Of a DNA stretch of 12,235 nt, positions 1 through 8,061 are shown piece after piece (the first letter of the stretch is position 1; every line of letters begins with the position of its first letter). The notes under the pieces are model-generated. The model did not search any database, had not been told where the DNA came from, and was given only the letters and a program-made list of their open reading frames with translations. The position numbers and the translations under genes are program-made. The DNA comes from Lachnospiraceae bacterium (GTDB lineage Bacteria > Bacillota > Clostridia > Lachnospirales > Lachnospiraceae). The stretch is taken from assembly GCA_016301965.1 (NCBI GenBank), contig JAEDOO010000046.1:1-12235 (forward strand). The letters run 5' to 3'.

Positions 1-83
1 TATTTTTTAAAGAAATGCATGATACGTTACGCTTTAGTTTACGATTAATTAGTAATTTGAATGAAGAGGTTAATACAGGATGA
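1..83 (+). CDS. C-terminal end of an unidentified upstream gene (possibly a MarR-type regulator)
   Basis: The frame starting at base 3 is open from the window edge to a TGA at 81-83. It encodes 26 residues that begin FFKEMHDTLRF and end NEEVNTG. The peptide looks like an amphipathic C-terminal helix. Its TGA overlaps the ATG of the MATE gene as ATGA, the classic arrangement for translational coupling, which supports a real gene end. Genes for MarR-family regulators often lie just upstream of MATE transporters in Clostridia, and the helix would suit the dimerisation end of such a protein. That identity is inference from context only; no DNA-binding domain lies inside the window. The other two forward frames close by base 10 and base 48. 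Confidence 0.55.
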   Translation, partial: FFKEMHDTLRFSLRLISNLNEEVNTG

Positions 84-1426
84 ACGATAAACAGGATTTT
101 ACCACCGGCAGCATTCCAGCGAAGATGTTTAATTTTATGCTCCCTATATTGGGAGCTCTTATATTGCAGGCAATGTACAGTGCGGTGGATCTGATGATCG
201 TAGGTCGGTTTGGTACTACAGAGGGTATTTCCGGTGTGTCTACAGGCAGCAGCATCATGAATATGGTAACCTTTACCGTAAGCTCACTGACCACCGGTGT
301 TACGGTTATTATGGGCCGTTATCTTGGGGAGAAGAAAAATCATCGTATCGGCAAGCTGATCGGCGGCGCGATCTGTTTTTTTCTGACCATATCACTTGTA
401 CTTACTGTGGCTTTGCTGGTATTTGCGCGCCCGATCGCTGTATTGATGCAGGCACCGAAAGAGGCACTGGATCTGACGGTTTTGTATATCCGGATCTGCG
501 GCGCAGGCTATGTGTTTATTGTATTTTATAATTTTATCAGCAGTATTTTCCGTGGATTTGGTGATTCACGACTGCCTCTGCTTTTTGTCCTGATCGCCTG
601 TGTGGTAAATGTGCTGGGTGATCTTTTGCTGGTAGCAGGCTTAGGTATGAACGTGGCAGGAGCGGCTGTCGCCACGGTGCTGGCGCAGGCGGTCAGCGTA
701 ATTATGTCCATTGTGATCATTCTGCGAAAGAAGGATCTGGCATTTACATTTTCTGTGAAGGATGTCCGGTTTTCAAAAGAGGTGCTTCGTTTTCTGCGGA
801 TCGGACTGCCGTTGTCCATACAGGAGTTTCTGACTAGCTTGACATTTCTGGCATTGTGTGCTTTTGTAAACCGTCTCGGTCTGGATGCGTCCTCGGGATA
901 TGGTGTAGCCCAGAAGATACAGTCTTTTATCATGCTGATACCGTCTGCAATCATGCAGTCGATGGCAGCTTTTGTAGCTCAGAACGTCGGAGCCTGCAAA
1001 GAGAAAAGAGCCAGAGACGCTATGCTTGTGGGTATGGGTTTTGGCGCAGGGGTAGGTATTTTTATCGCATACGCAGTCTTTTTCCATGGAGATATGGTAT
1101 CCGCCCTGTTTTCCAAGGACGCGGCGGTTATCGCCCGTTCTTTCGAGTTCCTTCGCGGTTTTGCGCCGGAAGCAGTGGTGACCAGCATTATGTTTAGCTT
1201 TATGGGATATTATAACGGTCATTCCCGTTCAATGTTTGTCATGCTGCAGGGATTGGCGCAGTCTTTCCTGATCCGTCTGCCGATGTCTTATCTGATGAGT
1301 ATTCGCCCGAATGCGTCCCTTACGGGAATCGGTCTGGCAGCGCCAACGGCTACGGTGTTTGGTATTGTGCTGTGTCTTTTGTATTATATACGGTTTAGAA
1401 AATCGGTTCATATCGTGGATCGGTGA
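80..1426 (+). CDS. MATE-family multidrug/toxin efflux transporter
   Basis: This 448-residue integral membrane protein has about twelve hydrophobic segments, the usual length and layout of the MATE family (two six-helix halves). The N-terminal half opens with a short polar tail, then helices carrying ILQAMYSAVDLMIVGRFG, a stretch typical of the NorM/DinF-like branch. A charged loop near residues 83-90 (GEKKNHR) and a basic loop in the middle (about 217-235) separate the helices. MATE proteins export cationic drugs or metabolites by exchange with Na+ or H+ across the cytoplasmic membrane; the substrate here cannot be read from sequence. The start ATG overlaps the upstream stop (ATGA), with a modest GAAGAGG ribosome site at 63-69, so coupling is likely. 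The lipoprotein gene follows within 30 nt and is probably cotranscribed. Confidence 0.93.
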   Translation: MNDKQDFTTGSIPAKMFNFMLPILGALILQAMYSAVDLMIVGRFGTTEGISGVSTGSSIMNMVTFTVSSLTTGVTVIMGRYLGEKKNHRIGKLIGGAICFFLTISLVLTVALLVFARPIAVLMQAPKEALDLTVLYIRICGAGYVFIVFYNFISSIFRGFGDSRLPLLFVLIACVVNVLGDLLLVAGLGMNVAGAAVATVLAQAVSVIMSIVIILRKKDLAFTFSVKDVRFSKEVLRFLRIGLPLSIQEFLTSLTFLALCAFVNRLGLDASSGYGVAQKIQSFIMLIPSAIMQSMAAFVAQNVGACKEKRARDAMLVGMGFGAGVGIFIAYAVFFHGDMVSALFSKDAAVIARSFEFLRGFAPEAVVTSIMFSFMGYYNGHSRSMFVMLQGLAQSFLIRLPMSYLMSIRPNASLTGIGLAAPTATVFGIVLCLLYYIRFRKSVHIVDR

Positions 1427-1455
1427 TATAAGAGGATCGGGGGAGTATGTTTAGG

Positions 1456-2622
1456 ATGAAAAAAATATGGGGTATGATTCTTTTGACCGCAGTGCTTTGT
1501 ATCGGAGGCTGTGGAGATTCTTCTTCGAAAAAGGGCGATTCGGGTGATGTACAGGGGGAGAGATCTGTCACCGTAGAGCAGGAGAGCAGCGCGGCAGAGA
1601 AAGAAAACAATGCTGAAAGTGTGATTTCGCAGAGTGCAGTCGCCTCTCTTACCGAGAGCAGTGTGGTTCCGGCAGTACCGGAGTCACTGCTTCAGGAACC
1701 GTTGGAAAGCGAAAAGATCCTGTCTGAACCGGAGCAGCAGCTGTTTACAGAAATCGACCATTATTATATCGATCCGGTGGTAAACAGTTTTCTCTCCGAT
1801 GCGGGCAGAACAGTATATCCTTCCCTGATAGACGGGATTTTGCATCGGCAAAAGGAGATTCGCCTGACCGATGATTACGATACCAATCTGGCCCTGATGA
1901 TGGCGGCCAAATACACACCGTATTATTTTCTTGTAAAAAAGGATACGTTTTCTTCGGATCACAGATCCATTCGGCTGACCTATGTATATGATGCTGAACA
2001 GCATGAAGAAATCATTGAGTTTATTGACCAGGAATATCTGTCGATTCTCAACAGCTGTATCCGCCCCGAGATGAACGATGTGGAAAAAACTCTGGCGGTT
2101 TACGGGTATTTCGCTTCCCGTATCAGCTACGATTATGCCTGGCTGGATGAACTGAATATGTCCGATGACAAATATTTGTTTCCGGATATTGAGGTGTATG
2201 ACGCTTTGAAATCCAACAAAGGGGTGTGTCATTCCTATACATATCTCTGTCAGTTTGCCCTGGAACAGCTGGGGATCGAATGTATCCGTGTGGATGGCCT
2301 GATGAAGGAAGATCCGGATATAGGGCATATGTGGCTGCTGGTTAAGCTGGACGGCAAGTTTTATCATTGTGATCCGACCTGGGATTCTCATGGTGACGGC
2401 ACTGCGGGACTGGAATATTTTGGTATGACGGATGCCCAGAGGGAGGAGTCCGGCATTGATATGAATACGGTAATGGTGGATACCGCTTATGGGGATGTCA
2501 CTGCAGATTCCATACGTTTTGATGATCTGCATGATGTCACGGCATTTACCATGAAAAAAGACCATCGGATGGAAGTTCAGCGGTACGGTGAAACACAGAT
2601 CATCAGATCGGATGAACTGTAA
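1456..2622 (+). CDS. Secreted lipoprotein with transglutaminase-like cysteine protease domain
   Basis: From the ATG at 1456 this is a 388-residue protein. A lipoprotein signal peptide (MKKIWGMILLTAVLCIGGC) has its lipobox cysteine at residue 19, followed by about 70 residues of Ser/Glu-rich linker. The C-terminal half holds a transglutaminase-like core: the nucleophile Cys in NKGVCHSYTYL (Cys258), His in GHMW (His291) and Asp in HCDPTWD (Asp306). This triad is typical of secreted bacterial Tgl/SpoIID-like and cytokinesis-type TGL domains that act as proteases or wall-associated enzymes. The actual substrate is unknown. An ATG at 1447 is in frame but sits only 2-3 nt from the GGGGGAG ribosome site (1439-1445), whereas 1456 lies 10 nt away and gives a cleaner signal peptide. 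No terminator is visible after the stop. Confidence 0.85.
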   Translation: MKKIWGMILLTAVLCIGGCGDSSSKKGDSGDVQGERSVTVEQESSAAEKENNAESVISQSAVASLTESSVVPAVPESLLQEPLESEKILSEPEQQLFTEIDHYYIDPVVNSFLSDAGRTVYPSLIDGILHRQKEIRLTDDYDTNLALMMAAKYTPYYFLVKKDTFSSDHRSIRLTYVYDAEQHEEIIEFIDQEYLSILNSCIRPEMNDVEKTLAVYGYFASRISYDYAWLDELNMSDDKYLFPDIEVYDALKSNKGVCHSYTYLCQFALEQLGIECIRVDGLMKEDPDIGHMWLLVKLDGKFYHCDPTWDSHGDGTAGLEYFGMTDAQREESGIDMNTVMVDTAYGDVTADSIRFDDLHDVTAFTMKKDHRMEVQRYGETQIIRSDEL

Positions 2623-2672
2623 GAATATGAAAAAAAGCTATACAGAAAATTATAAAAAAATGGTATATTCGG

Positions 2673-2701
2673 TTGACTTTTTCAATATAACATGGTATTT
2701 T
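2673..2701 (+). promoter_or_regulatory. Sigma-A-type promoter of the leuA leader
   Basis: TTGACT (2673-2678) and TATTTT (2696-2701) are separated by 17 nt, close to the vegetative consensus. This places the transcript start near 2708, just upstream of the T-box leader. There is no terminator between the lipoprotein gene and this promoter, so some read-through could also enter the leader. Confidence 0.75.
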
Positions 2702-2707
2702 GAACAA

Positions 2708-3015
2708 AGATAAAAAGAAAAAGCGTTGAAGAGGAGTAGTACCTGTTCATCCGGAGTTCAGAAAGCTGTTGGCTGATGTGAAACAGCGGAAGGAGAGCTG
2801 GGAACTGACCTTGGAGTGGCTGCCCGAAATTCTTTGGAAAAGTAGACGCAGACGGAGCCCAACCGTTACAGTGGGAGAGATATCGAAGTAATATTCCGTA
2901 TCTTGTTGAGCGTATGATTTCGATCATAAACCAGAGTGGTACCGCGAGGACATCCTTAGTCTTTCGTCTCTGCAGGCAATATGCCTGAAGGAGCACGGAA
3001 GGCTTTTTCTTTTTG
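2708..3015 (+). promoter_or_regulatory. T-box leader (tRNA-Leu sensing) controlling leuA
   Basis: The T-box core AGAGTGGTACCGCG lies at 2933-2946. Its TGGT (2937-2940) would pair with an ACCA acceptor end, matching the A discriminator base of tRNA-Leu. Upstream, Stem I shows the typical GAGGAGTAGTA start, a distal arm GCTG..GGCTGATGTGAA..CAGC, and GAA-CTG-ACC at 2802-2810, which sets CTG (2805-2807) as a leucine specifier codon. A GTAGACGCAGACGG..CCGTTACA block fits the Stem II region. The antiterminator can form from CAGAG (2932-2936) and GCGA (2944-2947) with TCGT and CTCTG at 2964-2972, which excludes the terminator. Uncharged tRNA-Leu should therefore permit leuA transcription. The specifier reading agrees with the downstream gene. 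Confidence 0.93.
2960..3014 (+). terminator. Intrinsic terminator of the T-box leader
   Basis: The inner stem CAGGC/GCCTG (2973-2977 with 2983-2987, loop AATAT) and the outer stem TCTTTCG/CGGAAGG (2960-2966 with 2996-3002) are joined by an imperfect internal loop. T-runs follow at 3004-3014. The 5' arm shares TCGTCTCTG with the antiterminator, as expected for a T-box switch. Confidence 0.85.
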
Positions 3016-3051
3016 TTGTATATAATATAAGAAAACAGGAGGGACAACATT

Positions 3052-4722
3052 ATGATGAATCACAGAAAGTATACAAGACAGTATTTTATGCCGCCGGAAG
3101 TCTGCATGGACTGGACAAAGAAAGAGTATGTAGATAAAGCGCCGAAGTGGTGCAGCGTTGACCTGCGTGACGGTAATCAGGCACTGGTCATTCCCATGAG
3201 CCTTGACCAGAAGGTGGCTTTCTTTAAACTGCTTTGCAAAGTAGGCTTTAAGGAAATTGAGGTTGGTTTCCCGGCTGCTTCTGATACGGAGTTTATTTTC
3301 CTTCGTACGCTGATCGAGCAGGATCTGATCCCGGATGATGTTACGATCCAGGTACTGACTCAGGCCCGTGAGCATATCATCAAGAGAACCTTCGAAGGTC
3401 TGAAAGGCTGCAAAAATGCTATCGTACATGTATATAATTCCACTTCTCTGGCCCAGCGTGAGCAGGTGTTCAGAAAAGATAAAGAAGAGATTCTTAAGAT
3501 CGCCGTTGAAGGCGCAAAGCTTCTGAAAGAGCTGACCGAGGAAGCAGGAGCCAACTACCGTTTTGAGTACAGCCCGGAGAGCTTTACCGGTACAGAGCCG
3601 GAATACGCTTTGGAGGTCTGCAACGCTGTGCTTGATGTATGGCAGCCCACACCGGACAGAAAGGCCATCATCAATCTGCCGGTAACTGTAGAGCTTTCCA
3701 TGCCCCACGTATATGCCAGTCAGATCGAGTATATGAGCAAACATATGCATTACCGTGATTGTGTGGAAATTTCTCAGCATCCTCACAATGACCGTGGCTG
3801 CGGTGTGGCAGATACTGAAATGGGTATGCTGGCCGGTGCAGACCGCGTCGAAGGTACACTGTTCGGAAACGGTGAGCGTACCGGTAATGTGGATATCATC
3901 ACTCTGGCTATGAATATGTATATGCAGGGCGTTGATCCCGAACTGGATCTTTCCGATATGCCGGGTATCGTAGAAGAGTACGAGAAATACACCGGTATGA
4001 AAGTTAATGAGCGTTCTCCGTACAGCGGAGAGCTGGTATTTGCCGCATTCTCCGGTTCTCACCAGGATGCCATCGCCAAGGGTATGAAGTGGATCGAGGA
4101 GAAGAATCCCGAGCACTGGACGGTTCCGTATCTTCCCATCGATCCTCACGATGTGGGCCGAAACTACGATGCAGACGTTATCCGTATCAACAGTCAGTCC
4201 GGAAAGGGCGGCGTAGGTTACATTCTGGAGACAAAATTCGGTCTCTGCCTTCCGGCAAAGATGCGCGAAGCCATGGGATATGCAGCCAAGGGTGTATCCG
4301 ATGTCAACCACAAGGAGCTGCAGCCGGAAGAGATCTTCGAGATCTACAAAAAGACCTTCGAGCATATTGCAGGACCGCTTAAGATCGAAGCTATCCACTA
4401 TCGCCAGGAAGCAAACGGCGGTATGACCGCTATGGTGGATTCACTGTATAATGGCGAGCCGAATCATACCGAGTGTGCCGGAAACGGTCGTCTGAACGCT
4501 GTAAGTAATGCCCTGAAAGCAGCTTACGGTCTCCAGTATAATCTGGTGACTTATCAGGAGCACGCTCTGGAGAGAAGTTCATCCTCCCGCGCCATTGCTT
4601 ATGTGGGTATTGAGGATGCAAACAAGAAACTGTTCTGGGGCAGCGGTGTGGATGCCGATATCATCCGCGCGTCTGTAGATGCTCTGGTAAATGCCATCAA
4701 CAATGCGTTGATCGCAGAGTAA
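3052..4722 (+). CDS. leuA: 2-isopropylmalate synthase (long LeuA2 form)
   Basis: This 556-residue enzyme condenses acetyl-CoA with 2-oxoisovalerate to give 2-isopropylmalate, the first committed step of leucine synthesis in the cytoplasm. A TIM-barrel HMGL-like domain covers about residues 30-310. It contains the metal and substrate motif DLRDGNQ (37-43), the metal-binding HPHND (243-247) and GNGERTGN (272-279). A linker follows with RSPYSGE and GSHQDAI (335-341). The last 120 or so residues form the LeuA allosteric domain, through which leucine normally inhibits the enzyme. Length and motifs fit the long form known from actinobacteria and many Clostridia rather than the short enterobacterial style. 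AGGAGG (3038-3043) lies 8 nt before the ATG; a second ATG follows directly at 3055. The gene stands alone between the T-box leader and a strong terminator. Confidence 0.96.
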   Translation: MMNHRKYTRQYFMPPEVCMDWTKKEYVDKAPKWCSVDLRDGNQALVIPMSLDQKVAFFKLLCKVGFKEIEVGFPAASDTEFIFLRTLIEQDLIPDDVTIQVLTQAREHIIKRTFEGLKGCKNAIVHVYNSTSLAQREQVFRKDKEEILKIAVEGAKLLKELTEEAGANYRFEYSPESFTGTEPEYALEVCNAVLDVWQPTPDRKAIINLPVTVELSMPHVYASQIEYMSKHMHYRDCVEISQHPHNDRGCGVADTEMGMLAGADRVEGTLFGNGERTGNVDIITLAMNMYMQGVDPELDLSDMPGIVEEYEKYTGMKVNERSPYSGELVFAAFSGSHQDAIAKGMKWIEEKNPEHWTVPYLPIDPHDVGRNYDADVIRINSQSGKGGVGYILETKFGLCLPAKMREAMGYAAKGVSDVNHKELQPEEIFEIYKKTFEHIAGPLKIEAIHYRQEANGGMTAMVDSLYNGEPNHTECAGNGRLNAVSNALKAAYGLQYNLVTYQEHALERSSSSRAIAYVGIEDANKKLFWGSGVDADIIRASVDALVNAINNALIAE

Positions 4723-4765
4723 TGGAATGGTGTCTGTAGAATACTGAACAGAAATTGAAGATATT

Positions 4766-4816
4766 CAGCTGTTGGAAACTGCGGATAAAAACAGTTTCCG
4801 GCAGCTGCTTCTTTTT
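4766..4816 (+). terminator. Intrinsic terminator after leuA
   Basis: A 16-bp stem pairs CAGCTGTTGGAAACTG (4766-4781) with CAGTTTCCGGCAGCTG (4792-4807), with two G-U wobbles and a 10-nt loop. CTTCTTTTT follows. It closes the leuA unit before the thrC promoter. Confidence 0.92.
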
Positions 4817-4865
4817 ATCTATACGTGTTGTTTTCCGGGTTTTTCTCGAAAATAGGCAAAAACGA

Positions 4866-4894
4866 TTGCAAACTGCGAATAAAACAGATACAAT
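4866..4894 (+). promoter_or_regulatory. Promoter of thrC with operator-like repeats
   Basis: TTGCAA (4866-4871) and TACAAT (4889-4894) are 17 nt apart, a good vegetative promoter. The -35 box overlaps GCAAACTGCGAAT (4868-4880). A near copy, GCAAATGCGAAT (4900-4911), lies at the expected transcript start. Each copy has a short palindromic core (GCA..TGC). This layout suggests an operator pair, but the regulator is unknown. Confidence 0.75.
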
Positions 4895-4947
4895 AGTACG
4901 CAAATGCGAATTTACTATGCTAACGTAAGAAAGAGGAGATTGTTGTT

Positions 4948-6438
4948 ATGGAAATTTTGTATAAAAGCACCAGAGGCAACGGAGAGACAGTTACCGCTTC
5001 TCAGGCAATCTTAAAAGGCCTGGCTGATGACGGCGGTCTGTTTGTTCCCACACAGGTTCCTGCACTGGATGTGCCCGTGGAAAAACTCGCAGAAATGTCC
5101 TATCAGGAAGTAGCCTACGAGGTCATGAGTCGTTTCTTCAGCGATTTTACCGAGGAAGAGTTAAAGCACTGCATTAATTCCGCATATGATTCAAAATTCG
5201 ATACAAAGGAGATTGCTCCGATCCGTGAGGCAGATGGAGCCTTTTATCTGGAACTGTTTCATGGTGCCACCATTGCATTTAAGGATATGGCATTGTCTAT
5301 TCTGCCCCATCTGATGATCACGTCTGCCAGAAAGAATCAGATCAAGAATGATATTGTTATTCTGACAGCTACGTCCGGTGATACCGGAAAGGCTGCTCTG
5401 GCAGGGTTTGCGGATGTGCCGGGTACAAAAATCATTGTGTTTTACCCGAAGGACGGTGTAAGTCCCATTCAGAAAGCTCAGATGGTAACCCAGAGAGGAA
5501 CCAATACCCACGTTGTTGCCATTAACGGCAATTTCGACGATGCGCAGACCGGAGTTAAGAAAATGTTTAATGATAAAGCTCTGGCTGCTGAGCTGGCTGA
5601 GGCTGGATACCAGTTCTCCTCTGCCAACTCCATCAATATTGGCCGTCTGATTCCGCAGGTTGCCTACTATGTGTATGCCTATGCCCAACTGGTGAAAAAA
5701 GGTGAATTGAATGTTGGTGACCCGCTGCGTGTGGTAGTTCCCACAGGGAATTTCGGAAATATTCTGGCAGCTTACTATGCAAAACAGATGGGTGTGGCTA
5801 TCGAAAAGCTGATCTGTGCGTCCAACGAGAATAAAGTTTTGTTTGATTTCTTTACTACAGGTACATACGACAGAAAACGGGAGTTTATCCTGACCACTTC
5901 CCCATCTATGGATATTCTGATCTCCAGCAATCTGGAACGTCTGATCTACCAGATCGCCGGATCCGATGAGGAAAAGAACAGAGAACTGATGAGAGAGCTG
6001 TCTGAGAACGGTGCTTATACGATTACCGATGAAATGAAAGCACATCTAAAGGATTTTGCCGGCGGTTATGCTACAGAGGAGCAGACTGCACAGACTATCC
6101 ATGATCTGTACGAAAAGACCGGTTATGTGATCGATACCCATACGTCTGTGGCAGCTACTGTATGCAAGGCTTACAATGCCGAGCATGCGGATGGCATAAA
6201 GACACTGATCGCGTCCACTGCCAGTCCGTATAAGTTTACCAGAAGCGTCATGAACGCTATTGATCCCAAATATGACGATATGACAGACTTTGAGCTGATC
6301 GATGAACTGTCTGTACTGTCTAAGACAAAGATACCACAGGCTATCGAAGATATCCGCAGTGCCCCTGTACTTCACAAAACCGTAGCTGAGGTGGATGGTA
6401 TGGAAGCCGCGGTCAAAGCTTTTTTACAGGTAAAATAA
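4948..6438 (+). CDS. thrC: Threonine synthase
   Basis: The 496-residue protein is a PLP-dependent fold-type II enzyme that converts O-phosphohomoserine to threonine, the last step of threonine synthesis in the cytoplasm. The N-terminal region holds the family motif LADDGGLFVP (residues 25-34). The PLP lysine is Lys112 in FHGATIAFKD (104-113), and TSGDTGKA forms the phosphate/cofactor loop. Length and motifs fit the long threonine synthase class found in enteric bacteria and Clostridia. GAGGAG (4933-4938) lies 9 nt before the ATG. The HD phosphohydrolase gene starts 12 nt after the stop, so the two are probably cotranscribed. Other threonine genes (hom, thrB) are not in the window. Confidence 0.96.
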   Translation: MEILYKSTRGNGETVTASQAILKGLADDGGLFVPTQVPALDVPVEKLAEMSYQEVAYEVMSRFFSDFTEEELKHCINSAYDSKFDTKEIAPIREADGAFYLELFHGATIAFKDMALSILPHLMITSARKNQIKNDIVILTATSGDTGKAALAGFADVPGTKIIVFYPKDGVSPIQKAQMVTQRGTNTHVVAINGNFDDAQTGVKKMFNDKALAAELAEAGYQFSSANSINIGRLIPQVAYYVYAYAQLVKKGELNVGDPLRVVVPTGNFGNILAAYYAKQMGVAIEKLICASNENKVLFDFFTTGTYDRKREFILTTSPSMDILISSNLERLIYQIAGSDEEKNRELMRELSENGAYTITDEMKAHLKDFAGGYATEEQTAQTIHDLYEKTGYVIDTHTSVAATVCKAYNAEHADGIKTLIASTASPYKFTRSVMNAIDPKYDDMTDFELIDELSVLSKTKIPQAIEDIRSAPVLHKTVAEVDGMEAAVKAFLQVK

Positions 6439-6450
6439 GCTGAAAAAGAC

Positions 6451-7872
6451 ATGAACTGGATAAAATTACTATCAAAAAAACGCGCCGGAGTATACCCGGC
6501 GCGTAATAAGTTAAAAACAAATATCGATCTGCGCAGCGAGTTTGAAAAAGATTATCACCGTATTATCGGCAGCGCTTCTTTTCGGCGCCTGCAGGATAAA
6601 ACCCAGGTCTTTCCTTTGGATAAGAGTGACTTTATCCGCACCAGGCTGACGCATTCCCTGGAGGTATCGTCTCTGGCTAAATCTCTGGGGCAGAATATTG
6701 CAGAATATATCCTGCAGAAGAATATGGATCCGGATTTTACATACCCTATGAAGGATGATATCTGCAACATTCTGATGTGTGCGGGGTTGATCCACGATAT
6801 CGGCAATCCGCCCTTTGGTCATTTTGGTGAGGACTCTATCCGGGAATGGTTTCAGAAACATCTGTCTTCTTACTATTATAAAGGGCTGCGGGTTACAGAT
6901 ATTATGGATGAACAGATGATCCGGGATTTTTATCTGTTTGAAGGTAATGCTCAGGCACTTCGTGTGGTGACACGGCTCCATTTCCTGACGGGGGAGCACG
7001 GCATGAATCTGACCTACGCTCTGCTGGCGGCCATCCTCAAATATCCGGCCACATCCCTTCAGGTGGACGAAACAGGGGAAGACATCGGTCGGCGCAAAGT
7101 GGGAATCTTTCGCAGTGAAGAGACTATATTCCAGGATATTATGAAGGAAACAGGTATGAATGGCAGCCGTCATCCCTTGTCGTTCATCCTGGAGGCGGCA
7201 GATGACATTGCCTATCTGACGGCAGATATTGAGGATGCCTACAAAAAAGACTGCATCAGTTATGATCTGCTGGTGCGGGAACTGTATGAGGAGCTGGAGC
7301 CTTTTGGTGTAAACGAGGATTTCAGCTCGGCAGAAGTGCTGGAGAATCAGTACCGCAAAGCCAGAAAGCGGGGGGTGAAAGAACCGCAGCTTTACGCAGT
7401 GCAGAACTGGCTGGTGAAAGTACAAAGTTACATGATGTCCTGCGCTACCCGTGGCTTTATCGATCATTACGATGCCATTATGGCGGGAGAGTGGAAGCAG
7501 GATATTTTCGCAGGTACAGGCGCGGAAGGCATTCGGACAGCTCTTCACAATATTGCTTTTCGCAATGCTTTTGAATCCATGCCCATCCTTCGCATTGAGC
7601 TGGGGGCAGGGAAAATGATGGATGGTATCCTGGAGCGGTTTGTACCTGCGTTTATTCTGTACGATACAGATGAGAAGATGGGCATGATCGAGCATAAGAT
7701 CACGCAGCTGGTATCGGAGAATTATAAGCAGGTATATCACAGCTGCGCAAAAGGCAAGTCGGAAGCAGAGAAGTTATATCTCAGACTACATTTGGTGACT
7801 GACTATGTCAGCGGCATGACGGATAGCTTTGCCCGGGATCTGTACCAGGAAGTGAACGGCATATTGCAGTGA
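6451..7872 (+). CDS. dgt: dGTP triphosphohydrolase family protein (HD domain)
   Basis: The 473-residue cytoplasmic protein belongs to the dGTPase branch of the HD superfamily, which hydrolyses dNTPs to the nucleoside and triphosphate and helps set dNTP pools. Visible signatures are EFEKDYHRIIGSASFRRLQDKTQVF (residues 30-54, read as two abutting family blocks), His68 in RTRLTHSLEVSS, His115-Asp116 in LIHDIGNPPFGHFGE, and EAADDIAY (248-255) for the last metal aspartate. Exact nucleotide preference is not predictable. The ATG at 6451 is the first possible start after an in-frame TAA. No convincing Shine-Dalgarno sequence precedes it, so translation may depend on coupling to thrC, which ends 12 nt upstream. 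A strong GC hairpin lies within codons 10-18. No clear terminator follows the stop. Confidence 0.9.
   Translation: MNWIKLLSKKRAGVYPARNKLKTNIDLRSEFEKDYHRIIGSASFRRLQDKTQVFPLDKSDFIRTRLTHSLEVSSLAKSLGQNIAEYILQKNMDPDFTYPMKDDICNILMCAGLIHDIGNPPFGHFGEDSIREWFQKHLSSYYYKGLRVTDIMDEQMIRDFYLFEGNAQALRVVTRLHFLTGEHGMNLTYALLAAILKYPATSLQVDETGEDIGRRKVGIFRSEETIFQDIMKETGMNGSRHPLSFILEAADDIAYLTADIEDAYKKDCISYDLLVRELYEELEPFGVNEDFSSAEVLENQYRKARKRGVKEPQLYAVQNWLVKVQSYMMSCATRGFIDHYDAIMAGEWKQDIFAGTGAEGIRTALHNIAFRNAFESMPILRIELGAGKMMDGILERFVPAFILYDTDEKMGMIEHKITQLVSENYKQVYHSCAKGKSEAEKLYLRLHLVTDYVSGMTDSFARDLYQEVNGILQ
6480..6504. repeat. Perfect GC-rich inverted repeat inside the start of dgt
   Basis: ACGCGCCGG (6480-6488) and CCGGCGCGT (6496-6504) form a perfect 9-bp stem with a 7-nt loop, 29 nt after the start codon. 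On the + strand no T-run follows. On the - strand the stem is followed directly by a run of T (complement of A 6474-6480), which is the form of an intrinsic terminator for antisense transcripts. On the sense mRNA it could slow early translation or mark a processing site. Confidence 0.7.
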
Positions 7873-8020
7873 CCATCCGGAAATATGTGGCAGCAAGAAA
7901 ATTGTATGATGCAGGCTTTTGCTAATGAAGCTGTTACGATTAGTAAAAGATGCCAGGCAATATTTCTCTGGGAACATATTCTATAAGAATGATGGACTAC
8001 AGTGCCGCTTTTGCAGGAAT

Positions 8021-8050
8021 TTTACGTAGAGCTTGCATAAATGATATAAT
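8021..8050 (+). promoter_or_regulatory. Possible distal promoter of pckA
   Basis: TTTACG (8021-8026) and a perfect TATAAT (8045-8050) are 18 nt apart. The -35 box is only a partial match, so this is a moderate call. Confidence 0.45.
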
Positions 8051-8061
8051 GTGAAGATTTA

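Noticed and set aside
2956..4398. Long open frame on the - strand across leuA (480 codons)
   Set aside because: It is fully antisense to an unmistakable leuA, has no family-like motifs, and extends into the T-box leader. It is a shadow of codon bias.
6480..6504. The dgt hairpin as a + strand terminator of thrC
   Set aside because: The sequence after the stem on the + strand is AATAAGTT, with no U-tract; only the - strand has one.
6511..7740. Long open frame on the - strand across dgt (409 codons)
   Set aside because: It is antisense to a clear HD-domain gene and shows no recognisable motif or ribosome site.
7906..7986. Small + strand frame of 26 codons after dgt (starts MMQAFANEA)
   Set aside because: It has no Shine-Dalgarno sequence, no promoter and no recognisable product; a frame this short is expected by chance.
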